Counted from the first letter of the stretch, positions 33,888-43,656 are shown. The stretch is DNA of 64,000 bases from a bacterium (GCA_030426805.1 JAUHXU010000004.1:358792-422791), one strand, 5' to 3'. The notes: a model not told the origin generated them from the sequence alone. Program-made: numbers and translations.

Positions 33888-36800
33888 ATGCCGCGCCTGA
33901 TCGGCTGGATGCTCACCGCGCTGCTCGCCGCGGGACTGGCCCGTTCGACGCCCGCCCAGGGCGACGACACCGGCGACGACCGCACCGACCGGGGTCGCGT
34001 TTCGGTGCCGACCCCGACGAACGTGCCGTCCGTCGTCCCGGAGTCGTGGACAACGCCGCTCGAGTGGCGCTCGATCGGACCGGCGAACATGGGGGGCCGC
34101 ATCACCGCGGTCGCGGTGTCGTCGCAAGATCCGTCGCGCTGGTGGGCGGCGACGGCGTCGGGCGGACTGCTCTTCACCGCGAACAACGGCATCACCCTCG
34201 CGCACCAATTCGACCGCGAAGCGACCGTGTCGATCGGCGACGTGCAGGTCGCGCCGAGCAATCACGACATCCTGTGGGTCGGCACCGGCGAGGCGAACCC
34301 GCGCAACTCCGTGTCGTGGGGCGACGGCGTCTACAAGTCGACCGACGGCGGCAAGACCTGGAAGAACATGGGGCTTCGTCGCTCCTACCAGATCGGCCGG
34401 ATCGCGATCCACCCGACGAACCCGGACATCGTCTACGTCGGCGCGCTCGGGCGCCTGTGGGGCGCGAGCCCGCAACGGGGGTTGTTCAAGACGACCGACG
34501 GCGGCAAGACGTGGCGCAAGATCCACTTCGTCGACGACAAGACCGGGGTCATCGATCTGCAGATGCACCCGACCGAACCCGACACCCTCCTGATGGCGAC
34601 TTACGAGCGCCAGCGTGACGGTTTCGACACGAACGATCCGGCGAAGAAGCTCGCGCCCGGCAGCGGCTTGTGGAAGACGACCGACGGCGGCGAGACGTGG
34701 CAGAAGATCACCGAGGGGTTGCCGACGTGCACGCTCGGTCGCATCGGGATCGACTGGTATCGCAAGGACCCGTCGATCGTCTACGCGATCGTCGAGAGCG
34801 AGCGGATCGGCAACTACCCGCCCGACGCGCCGTACTGCGGGATCCTGCGTGGCGAGAAGGCCGAGGCCGGATTGCGCGTGACGCAGATCCGGCGCAATTC
34901 CCCGGCGGCCAAGGCGGGGATCAAGCGCGGCGACATCGTGCTGCGCGTCGACGACGCCACCGTGCACACGTTCGACGCGTTCGACGATGCGGTGTGGAAG
35001 CACAAGGCCGGCGACCCGGTCACGTTCGAGGTCGTCCGTGACCACGAGAGTCGGCGCGTCGAATTGAAGCTCGGCAAGCAGCCCAAGCCGCGTCGCAACC
35101 GCGACCCGCGCAACTACGGCAACCGCCCGCTCGGGACGCGCCTCGGCGGCCAGCGCGAGAACGTGCAGGACAAGCAAGGTGCCGACGGCTTCGAGTACGG
35201 CGGCATCTACCGTTCGGCCGACGGTGGCGAGTCGTGGACTCGGATCAACTCCTACAACCCGCGCCCGATGTATTTCAGCTGCATCCGGGTCGACCCGAGC
35301 GACGAGAATCACATCTTCGTCGGCGGCGTGCAACTCGCGCGGTCGAAGGATCGCGGCAAGACGTTCACCCGCGACGGCGGCCGTGGCGTGCACGCCGATC
35401 AGCACGCGTTGTGGATCGACCCGAACGACGGGCGTCACATGATCCTCGGGTGCGACGGCGGCATCTACGTCACGCACGACCGGATGGACACGTGGGACCA
35501 CTTGAACCACGTCGCGATCGGGCAGTTCTATCACGTCACGGTGGGCCCGCGCGCGAACTACCGCGTCTACGGCGGCCTGCAGGACAACGGTAGCTGGGGC
35601 GGTCCGAACCGCGTCCGCAACGACAGTGGCCCCGAGGACGCCGACTGGTTCCGCATCGGCGGCGGCGACGGTTTCTGGTGCCTCGTGGACCCGAACGACC
35701 CGGACCAACTCTACTACACGAGTCAGAACGGAAACCTCCAGCGCTGGAACGTCCGCACCGGCGAACGCGGCCGGATTCGTCCGCGCGCCAACCGCGGACG
35801 GCGCGGCCCCCGCGGCGGCGCCGAACGCGGTCGCACGCGTATCCGATTCAACTGGGAGACGCCGTTCGTCCTGTCCGCCTACCAGTCGCAGCTCTACTAC
35901 ACGGCGGGCAATCGCGTGTTCCGCTCGTTGCGCAAGGGCGACCGGCTGACGCCGATCTCCCCGAACATCACGCGCACCGAGCGCGGCAGTGCGACGGCAC
36001 TCGCGGAATCGCCGCGCAACCCGGACGCGCTCTGGGTCGGAACCGACGACGGCGCCCTGTGGGGCACGCGCGACGGGGGCACGACGTGGGTGGACATGTT
36101 CACCGGCAAGACCACGGGTACGCCCGCATCGACGGAGGAACGCGACGACGCACCGGCCGATGAACCCGATGCGTTCGCGGTGCGACTGCTCGAGCGCCTC
36201 CGGGCCGCCGACGCCGACGGGGACGGGCGCGTCACGAAGGCCGAGGTGCCCGCGCGCCTCGAGCGTCGGTTCGCGCGCTTCGACCGCAACGGTGACGGCG
36301 TGCTCGACGCGACGGAACTCCGCGACACGAGCGCACCGAAGCCGGCGCAATCGACCGAACCCGCCGGACCCAAGCCGACGTGGGCGGCCGCACTCGAGGG
36401 CGCGTGGCGCCTCGAAGGCACCAGCGAGCAAATGGGCGGGCGCGCGTTCACCTGGAACGCGCGACTCGTCGTGCGCGGCAACGCGATCCGCGGCACCGTC
36501 GGCGGCGGCCCGAACGAGAGCGAGATCGTCGGCGGTTCCTACGACCCGAAGACCGGCAAGCTCGCGCTCGAGGTCGAACGCCGCGGCGGCACGATGACCT
36601 TCGACGGGACCGTGCGAAACGCGACGATGACCGGCACGTTCGAGATGGGCGGCGGCCGCTTCACGGTCGACGTCACCGGCAAGCGGGGCGCCGCGGACGA
36701 CGCCCGCGAGGCACGCCCCGGCGTACCGCTGAAGAAGCTCGTGCCCGAGCCGATGTGGGTCGCCGAGATCGTCGCGTCACGGCACCGGGCCAGTCGCGCG

Positions 36801-37625
36801 TTCGTCGCGTTCGACGGCCACCGTTCCGACGACGATCGCCCGTGGATCGTCATGACCGACGACTACGGACGGTCGTGGAAGAGCCTGCGCGGCAACCTGC
36901 CGGACGCGGCCGGATCGGTGCGGACGATCGCCGAGGATCGCGAACGCGAGAACGTGCTCTACCTCGGGTGCGAGTTCGGCGCCTGGTTCTCGGTCGACCG
37001 CGGCGAGACGTGGACGAAGTTCAAGGGACGCTTCCCGACGGTCGCCGTGCACGCGTTCGCGCAACACGCGAGCGGCGATCTCGTCGTCGGCACGCACGGA
37101 CGCAGCATCTGGGTCGTCGACGCGACACCGATCCGGCAGTGGTCGCGTGACGCGATCACCGCGGACGCGACGCTCTACGCGCCACGCGACGCGGTGATCT
37201 GGCGGAGCCGACCGACGCGCGGCAACACGAACCGTCGCTTCGTCGGCACCAATCCGCGCGCCGGGGTCCCGATCTTCTTCTCGCTGGGCAAGAAGGCCAA
37301 GAGCGTGAAGGTCGCCGTCGAGACACTCGACGGAAAGCGCATCTTCGAGACCGACGGCAAGAAGGACCCGGGCATGCACCGCGTCTATTGGGACCTTCGC
37401 GAGCGCAGCGCCACGCGCACGCCCGGCCGGCGCGCGATGCGGGGACGCCGCGCCCAGCCGGGCCGCTACCGGGTCGTCCTGACCGTCGACGGCGCGAAGC
37501 AGACGGCACCGCTCGTGATCGCGTCGGATCCGGAGTTCCACGGGGACCGCTGGATCGCGCTCGAAGACGAGTGGGACGAGCAGGCGGGTGACGACGAGGA
37601 AGAGGGCGAGCGCGAGCGCCCCTGA
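33888..37625 (+). CDS. exported sortilin/VPS10-like propeller protein with PDZ and EF-hand inserts
   Basis: 1245 aa, signal peptide ending STPAQ. BNR/VPS10-type blades with the recurring STDGGKTW and TTDGGETW signature run through the first 320 residues and resume at about 440-700 and 960-1080. A PDZ-like domain is inserted at about 322-395 (GLRVTQIRRNSPAAKAG, GDIVLRVDD). Two EF-hand loops lie at about 770-810 (DADGDGRVTKAE and DRNGDGVLDATE), followed by a beta-rich insert at about 830-940. An Arg/Gly-rich loop occurs at about 625-650. The C-terminus has a beta domain with GMHRVYWDLRER. Likely a secreted binding or folding factor; no hydrolase residues identified. Confidence 0.78.
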   Translation: MPRLIGWMLTALLAAGLARSTPAQGDDTGDDRTDRGRVSVPTPTNVPSVVPESWTTPLEWRSIGPANMGGRITAVAVSSQDPSRWWAATASGGLLFTANNGITLAHQFDREATVSIGDVQVAPSNHDILWVGTGEANPRNSVSWGDGVYKSTDGGKTWKNMGLRRSYQIGRIAIHPTNPDIVYVGALGRLWGASPQRGLFKTTDGGKTWRKIHFVDDKTGVIDLQMHPTEPDTLLMATYERQRDGFDTNDPAKKLAPGSGLWKTTDGGETWQKITEGLPTCTLGRIGIDWYRKDPSIVYAIVESERIGNYPPDAPYCGILRGEKAEAGLRVTQIRRNSPAAKAGIKRGDIVLRVDDATVHTFDAFDDAVWKHKAGDPVTFEVVRDHESRRVELKLGKQPKPRRNRDPRNYGNRPLGTRLGGQRENVQDKQGADGFEYGGIYRSADGGESWTRINSYNPRPMYFSCIRVDPSDENHIFVGGVQLARSKDRGKTFTRDGGRGVHADQHALWIDPNDGRHMILGCDGGIYVTHDRMDTWDHLNHVAIGQFYHVTVGPRANYRVYGGLQDNGSWGGPNRVRNDSGPEDADWFRIGGGDGFWCLVDPNDPDQLYYTSQNGNLQRWNVRTGERGRIRPRANRGRRGPRGGAERGRTRIRFNWETPFVLSAYQSQLYYTAGNRVFRSLRKGDRLTPISPNITRTERGSATALAESPRNPDALWVGTDDGALWGTRDGGTTWVDMFTGKTTGTPASTEERDDAPADEPDAFAVRLLERLRAADADGDGRVTKAEVPARLERRFARFDRNGDGVLDATELRDTSAPKPAQSTEPAGPKPTWAAALEGAWRLEGTSEQMGGRAFTWNARLVVRGNAIRGTVGGGPNESEIVGGSYDPKTGKLALEVERRGGTMTFDGTVRNATMTGTFEMGGGRFTVDVTGKRGAADDAREARPGVPLKKLVPEPMWVAEIVASRHRASRAFVAFDGHRSDDDRPWIVMTDDYGRSWKSLRGNLPDAAGSVRTIAEDRERENVLYLGCEFGAWFSVDRGETWTKFKGRFPTVAVHAFAQHASGDLVVGTHGRSIWVVDATPIRQWSRDAITADATLYAPRDAVIWRSRPTRGNTNRRFVGTNPRAGVPIFFSLGKKAKSVKVAVETLDGKRIFETDGKKDPGMHRVYWDLRERSATRTPGRRAMRGRRAQPGRYRVVLTVDGAKQTAPLVIASDPEFHGDRWIALEDEWDEQAGDDEEEGERERP

Positions 37626-37650
37626 CGTTCGCCGAGCACCCGGAGGAGTC

Positions 37651-39780
37651 ATGACGACGCATCCGTTGCGCGCGGTGTTCGCCGCGACCGTGATCGCGAG
37701 TGCCGCGGCGGCGCAGCCTCCCGCGACCCCGCACGAATTGCTGCAGGCCACGCTCTGGGTGCAGGGTGCCTCGGAGTATCGGGCCGCCGCACGCCAGGCG
37801 TTCGCGGTCGCGACGCGCACGCTCGACCGGGCGCTCGCCGACCCGACGTGGAGCGCGCTCGTCTCGCCGCCCGCCGGCGCGCCCGATCGCCCGCCCGCGG
37901 TGATCGTGGACGTCGACGAAACTGTCCTCGACAACACGCGCTACCAGGCACGCCTCGTCCTCGAGAACGCGCGCTACGGCGGCGAGACGTGGGCCGCCTG
38001 GACCGCCGAATGCGATGCGCCGGCCGTCCCGGGTGCCCGTCCGTTCTGCCGACACGCCGCCGAGCGGGGCGTGACGGTATTCTACGTGACGAACCGGCGC
38101 CACGCCGCGCGCGAGGCGACCCGGAAGAACCTCGCCGCACTCGGATTCCCGGTCGACGAGGCCGGCGCGACGATCCTGACGCGCGGCTCGTCGACGTCGA
38201 AGATCGAACGACGGGCGCGTATCGCGAAGACGCACCGCGTGCTCGTGATCGTCGGCGACAACGCCAGCGACTTCGACGGCGCGTTCGAGCGAGCCGATCG
38301 CGCGACGCGCGACGCACTGGTCGAGAAGCACGGCCCGTGGTGGGGCGAGCGGTGGGTGATCCTGCCGAACCCGATGTACGGCTCGTGGGAGAACGCGCTA
38401 CTCGGCGACGACCGGCGGACGCGCGGCCCCGACCGACTCGACGCGAAACACGCGCGGCTCGACCCGGGGGCCAAATGGCGCCGCCCGGCCGCGTCGGCCG
38501 ACACGACCGGGATCGCGGCGGGGCCGATGCCCGCGTGGTCGACGATGACCGAGGTCGCGATCTGGCTCCAAACCCGACGTCCGGCACGCGTGCAACTGCG
38601 CTATTGGCCGCGCGGCGCGGCCACCGAGGCGCGCCTGACCGAGCCCACCTCGACCGACGCGAGCGGCGACCACATCGCGACCGTCGTGGTGGACGGCCTC
38701 CGGACCGGCACGCGCTACGACTACGAGGTCTACGTCGACGGCGCGCGCCGCCGGTTCGCGCATCGCCTGTCGTTCCGGACGCAGCCGCAGTGGCGCTGGC
38801 GTTCCGACCCGCCGCCGATCACGTTCGCGTTCGGCTCGTGCGCGTTCGTCAACGACCCGCCGTTCGACCGGCCGGGGCCCGGCTACGGCGGCGACTTCGG
38901 CATCTTCGACGCGATCGCCGCGACGCGGCCGGACTTCATGCTCTGGGTCGGCGACAACACCTATCTCCGCGAGCCGGAACTGCACACCGAGAGCGCGATG
39001 CGCTACCGCTACCGCCACACGCGCGGGTTCGCGCCGATGCAGCGCCTGCTCGCGTCGACGCATCACTACGCGATCTGGGACGACCACGACTACGGCCCCG
39101 ACAACTCCGACCGTTCCTTCCCGCTGAAGCAAACCGCGCTTCGGGTCTTCCGCGACTACTGGCCCGCACCCGCCTACGGCACGCCGTCCGCGCCTGGCTG
39201 CTATCACCGATTCACGTGGGGGGACGCGGACTTCTTCCTGCTCGACGACCGCACCTACCGCGAGCCCGCGCCGGCGGAGGGCCAATACGCGGAGGACTAC
39301 CTCGGCGCGACGCAGCTCGCATGGCTGATCGACGGCCTGCGGACCTCCGACGCGACGCTGAAGTTCGTCGTCAACGGCAACCAGGTGCTCAACACGATCT
39401 CGAAGCACGAGCGATACACGCGCTTCGCGGAGGGCCGCCGACTCTTCGAGGCGATCCGCCGCCACCGGATCGGCGGGGTGATGTTCCTCTCCGGCGACCG
39501 CCACATCGCCGAACTCAACGTCGCACGCCTCGACGGGCTCTACCCGCTCTACGACTTCACGTCGAGCCCGCTGACGTCGGGCGCCGGCTACCACGCCGAC
39601 GAGAAGGACAACCCGAGCCGCGTCGACGGCACGTGGGTCACGCGCACGCGGAACTTCGGACGCGTCGCGATCACCGGCCCGAAGGACGACCGCCGCGTCG
39701 TGCTGTCGTGCCACGGACCCGACGGCGCGACGCTCTGGCAGCACGTCGTCCGCGCGACCGACCTGCGGTCGCCCGAGTAG
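37651..39780 (+). CDS. exported HAD acid phosphatase fused to PhoD-like phosphatase
   Basis: 709 aa with a signal peptide (residues 1-21, AAAAQ). Residues about 25-255 match class B/C acid phosphatases of the e(P4) type: D-x-D nucleophile motif VDVDETVLDN (Asp87, Asp89), FYVTNR, and VGDNASDF. Residues about 290-700 match the PhoD alkaline phosphatase family: fibronectin-like strands, FAFGSCAF, VGDNTYL, WDDHDYGPDNSDR near 477 and LSGDRHIAEL near 615, which supply metal ligands. Both active sites look complete, so one polypeptide would carry two unrelated phosphatase mechanisms. GGAGG precedes the ATG. It may scavenge phosphate from nucleotides or phosphodiesters outside the cell. Confidence 0.83.
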   Translation: MTTHPLRAVFAATVIASAAAAQPPATPHELLQATLWVQGASEYRAAARQAFAVATRTLDRALADPTWSALVSPPAGAPDRPPAVIVDVDETVLDNTRYQARLVLENARYGGETWAAWTAECDAPAVPGARPFCRHAAERGVTVFYVTNRRHAAREATRKNLAALGFPVDEAGATILTRGSSTSKIERRARIAKTHRVLVIVGDNASDFDGAFERADRATRDALVEKHGPWWGERWVILPNPMYGSWENALLGDDRRTRGPDRLDAKHARLDPGAKWRRPAASADTTGIAAGPMPAWSTMTEVAIWLQTRRPARVQLRYWPRGAATEARLTEPTSTDASGDHIATVVVDGLRTGTRYDYEVYVDGARRRFAHRLSFRTQPQWRWRSDPPPITFAFGSCAFVNDPPFDRPGPGYGGDFGIFDAIAATRPDFMLWVGDNTYLREPELHTESAMRYRYRHTRGFAPMQRLLASTHHYAIWDDHDYGPDNSDRSFPLKQTALRVFRDYWPAPAYGTPSAPGCYHRFTWGDADFFLLDDRTYREPAPAEGQYAEDYLGATQLAWLIDGLRTSDATLKFVVNGNQVLNTISKHERYTRFAEGRRLFEAIRRHRIGGVMFLSGDRHIAELNVARLDGLYPLYDFTSSPLTSGAGYHADEKDNPSRVDGTWVTRTRNFGRVAITGPKDDRRVVLSCHGPDGATLWQHVVRATDLRSPE

Positions 39781-39784
39781 ACCG

Positions 39785-41878
39785 ATGGATGGCGACGGTC
39801 TCGATCGCTACCAGCAAAAACGCGACTTCACGCGCACGCCCGAACCGACGGGTGGCCGCGCCGACGGCGACGCGGTCCTGCGATTCGTCGTCCAGCGACA
39901 CGACGCGCGGCGCCTGCACTACGACTTCCGCCTCCAGGTCGGCGATGCGCTCCGTTCGTTCGCGGTGCCGCGCGGGCTGCCCGACGATCCCGATCTGCGT
40001 CACCTCGCGGTGCAAACCGAGGACCACCCGCTCGACTACGTCGCATTCGAGGGCGTGATCCCGAAGGGCGAGTACGGCGCCGGCACGATGACGATCGTCG
40101 ACCGCGGGACCTACCGCCTCGTCGAACCGGACGACTGGCCGCAGGCGATGATCGACGGGAAGATCGGCGTCGTCCTGGCGGGGCGGCGGTATCGCGGCGA
40201 GTGGCACCTCGTGCGCACCAAGCGCGCGGGCGAGGAGGGGCGGCGCCAGAACGAGTGGCTGCTGCTGAAGATCCGCGATCGCTACGCGCGCGCCGAGGAC
40301 GACCCGTTTCCCGACGTCGACCTGTTCGCGGCGACCGAGGCCGACCCGCCGACGGTGGTGGAGCCGATGCGTCCCGCGACGACCGTCGAGCCGTTCTCCG
40401 ACGCCGACTGGCTCTTCGAGATGCGCTTCACCGGCCGACGTGTGATCGCCAGCGTCGCGCCCGACGGGGTGCGCCTCGTCGCGGCCGACGGCGAGGACGT
40501 CGCCGCGGCACTGCCGGCCGTCGTGCGCGACCTCGGCCGGTTGCGCGCCGAGGTCGCCGTGCTCGACGGCGTGCTGGTCGCGCTCGACGAGTATGGCCGA
40601 CCGTCGGCGCGGGCGTTCGACGCGGCGCTCGGCGACGCGCCGGTGCGGGGGCAGGCGATCACGTTCCAAGCGTTCGACCTGTTGCACACCGACGGCCTCG
40701 ACCTGCGTGGACTGCCGCTGCGCGACCGCAAGGCGCTGCTCCGCGCGACGATCCCGGCGCTCCCGACCGTGTGCGCGGCCGACGCGGTCGCCGCCGGCGG
40801 AGAGGCGTTCTGCGCGACCGTCGCCCGCGCGGGCCTCGACGCGGTGATCGCGAAGCACGCGGCCAGCCGCTACACCGCCGGCGCGTCGGACGAGTGGCGG
40901 GAGATCCCGGTCTCGCCGGACGAGAAGGCCGCGTCGATGAACCTCGACGCGGCGATCGGTCGACCGGGCAAGCGCTCGCTCCGCCACGGTCGTGTGCGCT
41001 TCACGAACCTCGACAAGGTGTTCTGGCCCGACACCGGCGAGACGAAGGGCGATCTGATCGCCTACTACGAGCGCATCGCGCCGTTTCTGTTGCCGCACCT
41101 GGCGGACCGCCCGTTGCACATGAACCGCTTCCCCGACGGGATCACCGGGAAGAACTTCTACCAGCGCAAGGCGAACGAGCAATTCCCCGATTGGATCGAC
41201 ACGGTCGCGGCGCGCGGCGACCGCGACCGGGAGGCCGAGGAGCACCCGGTGTGCAACTCGGTCGAGACGCTGCTTTGGCTCGCGAACCTCGGCTCGATCG
41301 ATCTTCACCCGTGGATGTCGCGCCGCCCGCACCTCGAGCACCCCGACTTCGCGGTGATCGATCTCGACCCGAAGGACGCGCCGTTCGCACACGTGATCCG
41401 GATCGCGAAAACGCTCGGGACGCTCCTGCGCGCGGTCGAAGTGCCCGCCTATCCGAAGACGTCGGGCGCGTCGGGGATGCACATCGTGATTCCGCTCGCA
41501 CCCGGCTACACCTACGAACAGAGCCGGATGTTCTGCGAGGTGCTCGCGCGGTTTGCGGTCCGTGCCCACCGGGAGATCGCGACCGTCGAGCGGAGCGTCG
41601 GCAGCCGTGGCGGCAAGGTCTACGTCGACTATCTGCAGAACGCGAAGGGGCAGACCGTCGTTCCGGCCTACGTCGTGCGACCGGTGCCGGGCGCGACCGT
41701 CAGCACGCCGCTCGCGTGGGACGAGGTGACGTCGGATCTCCACCCGTCGCAGTTCACGATCCACGACGTCCCCGCCCGCGTCGACGCGCGCGGTGACCTC
41801 CACCGACCGGTCCTCGAGCCCGGCATCGACCTCCTCGACGCGATCGCCGCGCTGCAACGCGAAATCGACACGGTGTAG
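39785..41878 (+). CDS. ligD: LigD-like NHEJ protein: phosphoesterase, degenerate ligase, polymerase
   Basis: 697 aa. The PE domain (about 25-165) has His39, His45, Asp47 and His81, the metal and catalytic residues known from Pseudomonas LigD. The middle (about 205-385) aligns with an ATP-dependent ligase domain but motif I reads EMRFTG instead of E-x-K-x-D-G: Arg214 replaces the adenylated lysine and Thr216 the Asp; motifs III (LDGVLVALDE) and V (EWREIP) are also damaged. The POL domain (about 400-690) keeps the catalytic IDLDPKD and KTSGASGMHI. It should process and fill DNA ends but not seal them; a separate ligase lies at 42739. Convergent with that operon, 0 bp apart. Confidence 0.9.
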   Translation: MDGDGLDRYQQKRDFTRTPEPTGGRADGDAVLRFVVQRHDARRLHYDFRLQVGDALRSFAVPRGLPDDPDLRHLAVQTEDHPLDYVAFEGVIPKGEYGAGTMTIVDRGTYRLVEPDDWPQAMIDGKIGVVLAGRRYRGEWHLVRTKRAGEEGRRQNEWLLLKIRDRYARAEDDPFPDVDLFAATEADPPTVVEPMRPATTVEPFSDADWLFEMRFTGRRVIASVAPDGVRLVAADGEDVAAALPAVVRDLGRLRAEVAVLDGVLVALDEYGRPSARAFDAALGDAPVRGQAITFQAFDLLHTDGLDLRGLPLRDRKALLRATIPALPTVCAADAVAAGGEAFCATVARAGLDAVIAKHAASRYTAGASDEWREIPVSPDEKAASMNLDAAIGRPGKRSLRHGRVRFTNLDKVFWPDTGETKGDLIAYYERIAPFLLPHLADRPLHMNRFPDGITGKNFYQRKANEQFPDWIDTVAARGDRDREAEEHPVCNSVETLLWLANLGSIDLHPWMSRRPHLEHPDFAVIDLDPKDAPFAHVIRIAKTLGTLLRAVEVPAYPKTSGASGMHIVIPLAPGYTYEQSRMFCEVLARFAVRAHREIATVERSVGSRGGKVYVDYLQNAKGQTVVPAYVVRPVPGATVSTPLAWDEVTSDLHPSQFTIHDVPARVDARGDLHRPVLEPGIDLLDAIAALQREIDTV

Positions 41879-42742
41879 CTACCGCGTGCCGAGGCGGTCG
41901 CGGACGGCGTCGGCCCAGGTGCTCGCCGGGTCGAGCGCGAGGTAGGCTTCCCAGTGTTCGCGGGCGTCGTCGCGGCGGCCGAGCTGTTCGAGCGTGTCGG
42001 CGAGGTTGTAGTGCGCGTCGGCGTAGTCGGGGGAGCGGGCGAGGGCGCGCTCGAATGCGCGGACGGCTTCGTCGTGGCGGCCGGTCTCGGCGAGGGCGTT
42101 GCCGAGGTTGTTCCACGCCTCGATGTAGTCGGGATCGAACTCGACGGTCTGGAAGTAGCGCTGGACCGCCTCGTGTCGGCGCTCGAGCCGGTAGAGGACG
42201 TTGCCGAGGTTGAAGCACGTCTCCGCCGCGCGGTCGGGGTCGCGAGCGCCCCCGGCGAGGAGGCTCCGGTGATACGCGTCGACCGCGTCGTCCAGCTGGC
42301 CGGCGTCCTCGGCGGCGGCGGCCTGCTCGAACCACGACTCCGCCGAACGGAGCAGCGTCGGCGTGGGGCGGGCCGGCTCGTCGGGCGGGAAGTCGAAACG
42401 GAGTTGCCCCGACGGCTCGGCGACCTTGCCGCCCGCCAACCGCACGACGAGGCCGCCGTCGTCGCCTGCCTGGAGACGCGACAGCGCGTGCTCGGCATCC
42501 GGGAGCCACTGGCCCAGTTCGTCGAGTGAGCGGCGGATCTGGCGCGGCGTCGCACCGCGTTCGATCATCTGCACGAGTGCCTTCGCCTCGTGCACCTGGG
42601 AGTAGTCGAAGTAGTCGAGCCGCTTGTCGGTCCGCGCGGGGCGGATCAGCCCGGCGCGCACCCAGCGTCGCAACCGCGCGACGGACACGCCGAGGATGCG
42701 GCTGAGCTGTTGCACGGTGTAAAGTCGGGCGTCCTCGCTCAT
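41879..42742 (-). CDS. MerR-type HTH protein fused to TPR repeats, in the NHEJ operon
   Basis: 287 aa. A MerR-like winged-helix region at about 8-75 (LYTVQQLSRILGVSVARLRRW, then GLIRPARTDKRLDYFDYSQV). Residues about 135-280 hold three to four tetratricopeptide repeats, for example AWNNLGNALAETGRHDEAVRAF and AHYNLADTLEQLGRRDDAREHW. The effector domain usual for MerR proteins is replaced by TPRs. Its ATG overlaps the ligase stop (ATGA), so it is made with ku and ligase; it may regulate the locus or act as a scaffold. DNA target unknown. Confidence 0.78.
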   Translation of the reverse strand: MSEDARLYTVQQLSRILGVSVARLRRWVRAGLIRPARTDKRLDYFDYSQVHEAKALVQMIERGATPRQIRRSLDELGQWLPDAEHALSRLQAGDDGGLVVRLAGGKVAEPSGQLRFDFPPDEPARPTPTLLRSAESWFEQAAAAEDAGQLDDAVDAYHRSLLAGGARDPDRAAETCFNLGNVLYRLERRHEAVQRYFQTVEFDPDYIEAWNNLGNALAETGRHDEAVRAFERALARSPDYADAHYNLADTLEQLGRRDDAREHWEAYLALDPASTWADAVRDRLGTR

Positions 42743-43656
42743 GACACGTCGTCGACCAAACCGAGAAACACCGGCGCGCGCAGGTCGCCGCGCCCGGTCC
42801 GCTCCAAGAACCGCACGCGACAGTAGACCATCGGCTCCACCCACGTGCCGCGGGTTCGACACGGCACGATCGGGTCGGGGCGCTCGAGCGGCCACAGACG
42901 CTCGGCGAGTCGGGCCGATGCGACCGCGTCGATCCCGCTGCCGACGCGACCGGCGTACGCCAGCTCGCCGTCGACGTCGGTCGCGACGATCAGGCTTCGG
43001 ATATCGCGGCCCTCCGCGAGGAACCCGACGACGACGCAGAAGAGCACCTGCTGACGCTTGATCTTGCACCACGCGTCGCTCCGCTTGCCGGGGAGGTAGC
43101 GGCTCGTGAGTTGCTTCGCGACGATCCCTTCGAGCTCGCGCTCGACCGCCGCGTCGTAAAACGCGCGCCCCTGACCGACGAGCCCCTCGGAGAAGAGCAG
43201 GCGCGGGCATGCCGCGTCGCCGACGACCGCTTCGAGTCGCTCACGCCGCTCGGACAACGGCTCGTCGATCCGGGACTCGAACGCGTCGTAGAGGAGGTCG
43301 AACGCGACGAAGTGGGCGGGCAGCGTCCCCGTGAGCGTCGCGATGCGACGCGGATCCCGCGCCTGTTCCCGTCGCAGCATCCGCTCGAACGACGAGCGTT
43401 CGCCATCGAAGACGACGATCTCGCCGTCGAGGATCGTCCCCGGCCGGACCCCGTCGAGGCCCGACAGGTCCGGGTAGCGCGCGGTGACGTCGTTGCGCTG
43501 CCGATTGACGAGCCGAAGACCGTCGTCGTCACGAAACGCGACGACGCGCATGCCGTCCCACTTGATCTCGAACAGGTGATCGTCGGCGTCGAACGGCTCG
43601 CCGATCTGGGCGAGCATCGGGGCGATGAACGCGGGCAGCCGGCTCGCGCCGGACAT
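42739..43656 (-). CDS. stand-alone ATP-dependent DNA ligase (LigD ligase-domain type)
   Basis: 305 aa, the size of a bare adenylation plus OB-fold ligase. Motif I EIKWDGMR with the AMP-accepting Lys32 is intact, as are ILDGEIVVFD (motif III), EGIVAKQ (motif IV) and WCKIKRQ (motif V). It resembles the ligase domain of LigD and can supply the sealing step that the fused LigD here cannot. The start codon overlaps the ku stop by one base (TGATG), and the end overlaps the MerR-TPR start, giving a tight ku-lig-merR operon. Confidence 0.93.
   Translation of the reverse strand: MSGASRLPAFIAPMLAQIGEPFDADDHLFEIKWDGMRVVAFRDDDGLRLVNRQRNDVTARYPDLSGLDGVRPGTILDGEIVVFDGERSSFERMLRREQARDPRRIATLTGTLPAHFVAFDLLYDAFESRIDEPLSERRERLEAVVGDAACPRLLFSEGLVGQGRAFYDAAVERELEGIVAKQLTSRYLPGKRSDAWCKIKRQQVLFCVVVGFLAEGRDIRSLIVATDVDGELAYAGRVGSGIDAVASARLAERLWPLERPDPIVPCRTRGTWVEPMVYCRVRFLERTGRGDLRAPVFLGLVDDVS

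Noticed and set aside
33729..36431. 900-codon open frame on the minus strand
   Set aside because: Antisense to the propeller gene, which has a promoter, ribosome site and repeated blade motifs; the shadow has none.
40400..40940. Pseudogene call for ligD because of the damaged ligase motifs
   Set aside because: The frame is unbroken over 697 codons and both flanking domains keep all catalytic residues, so selection maintains the protein.
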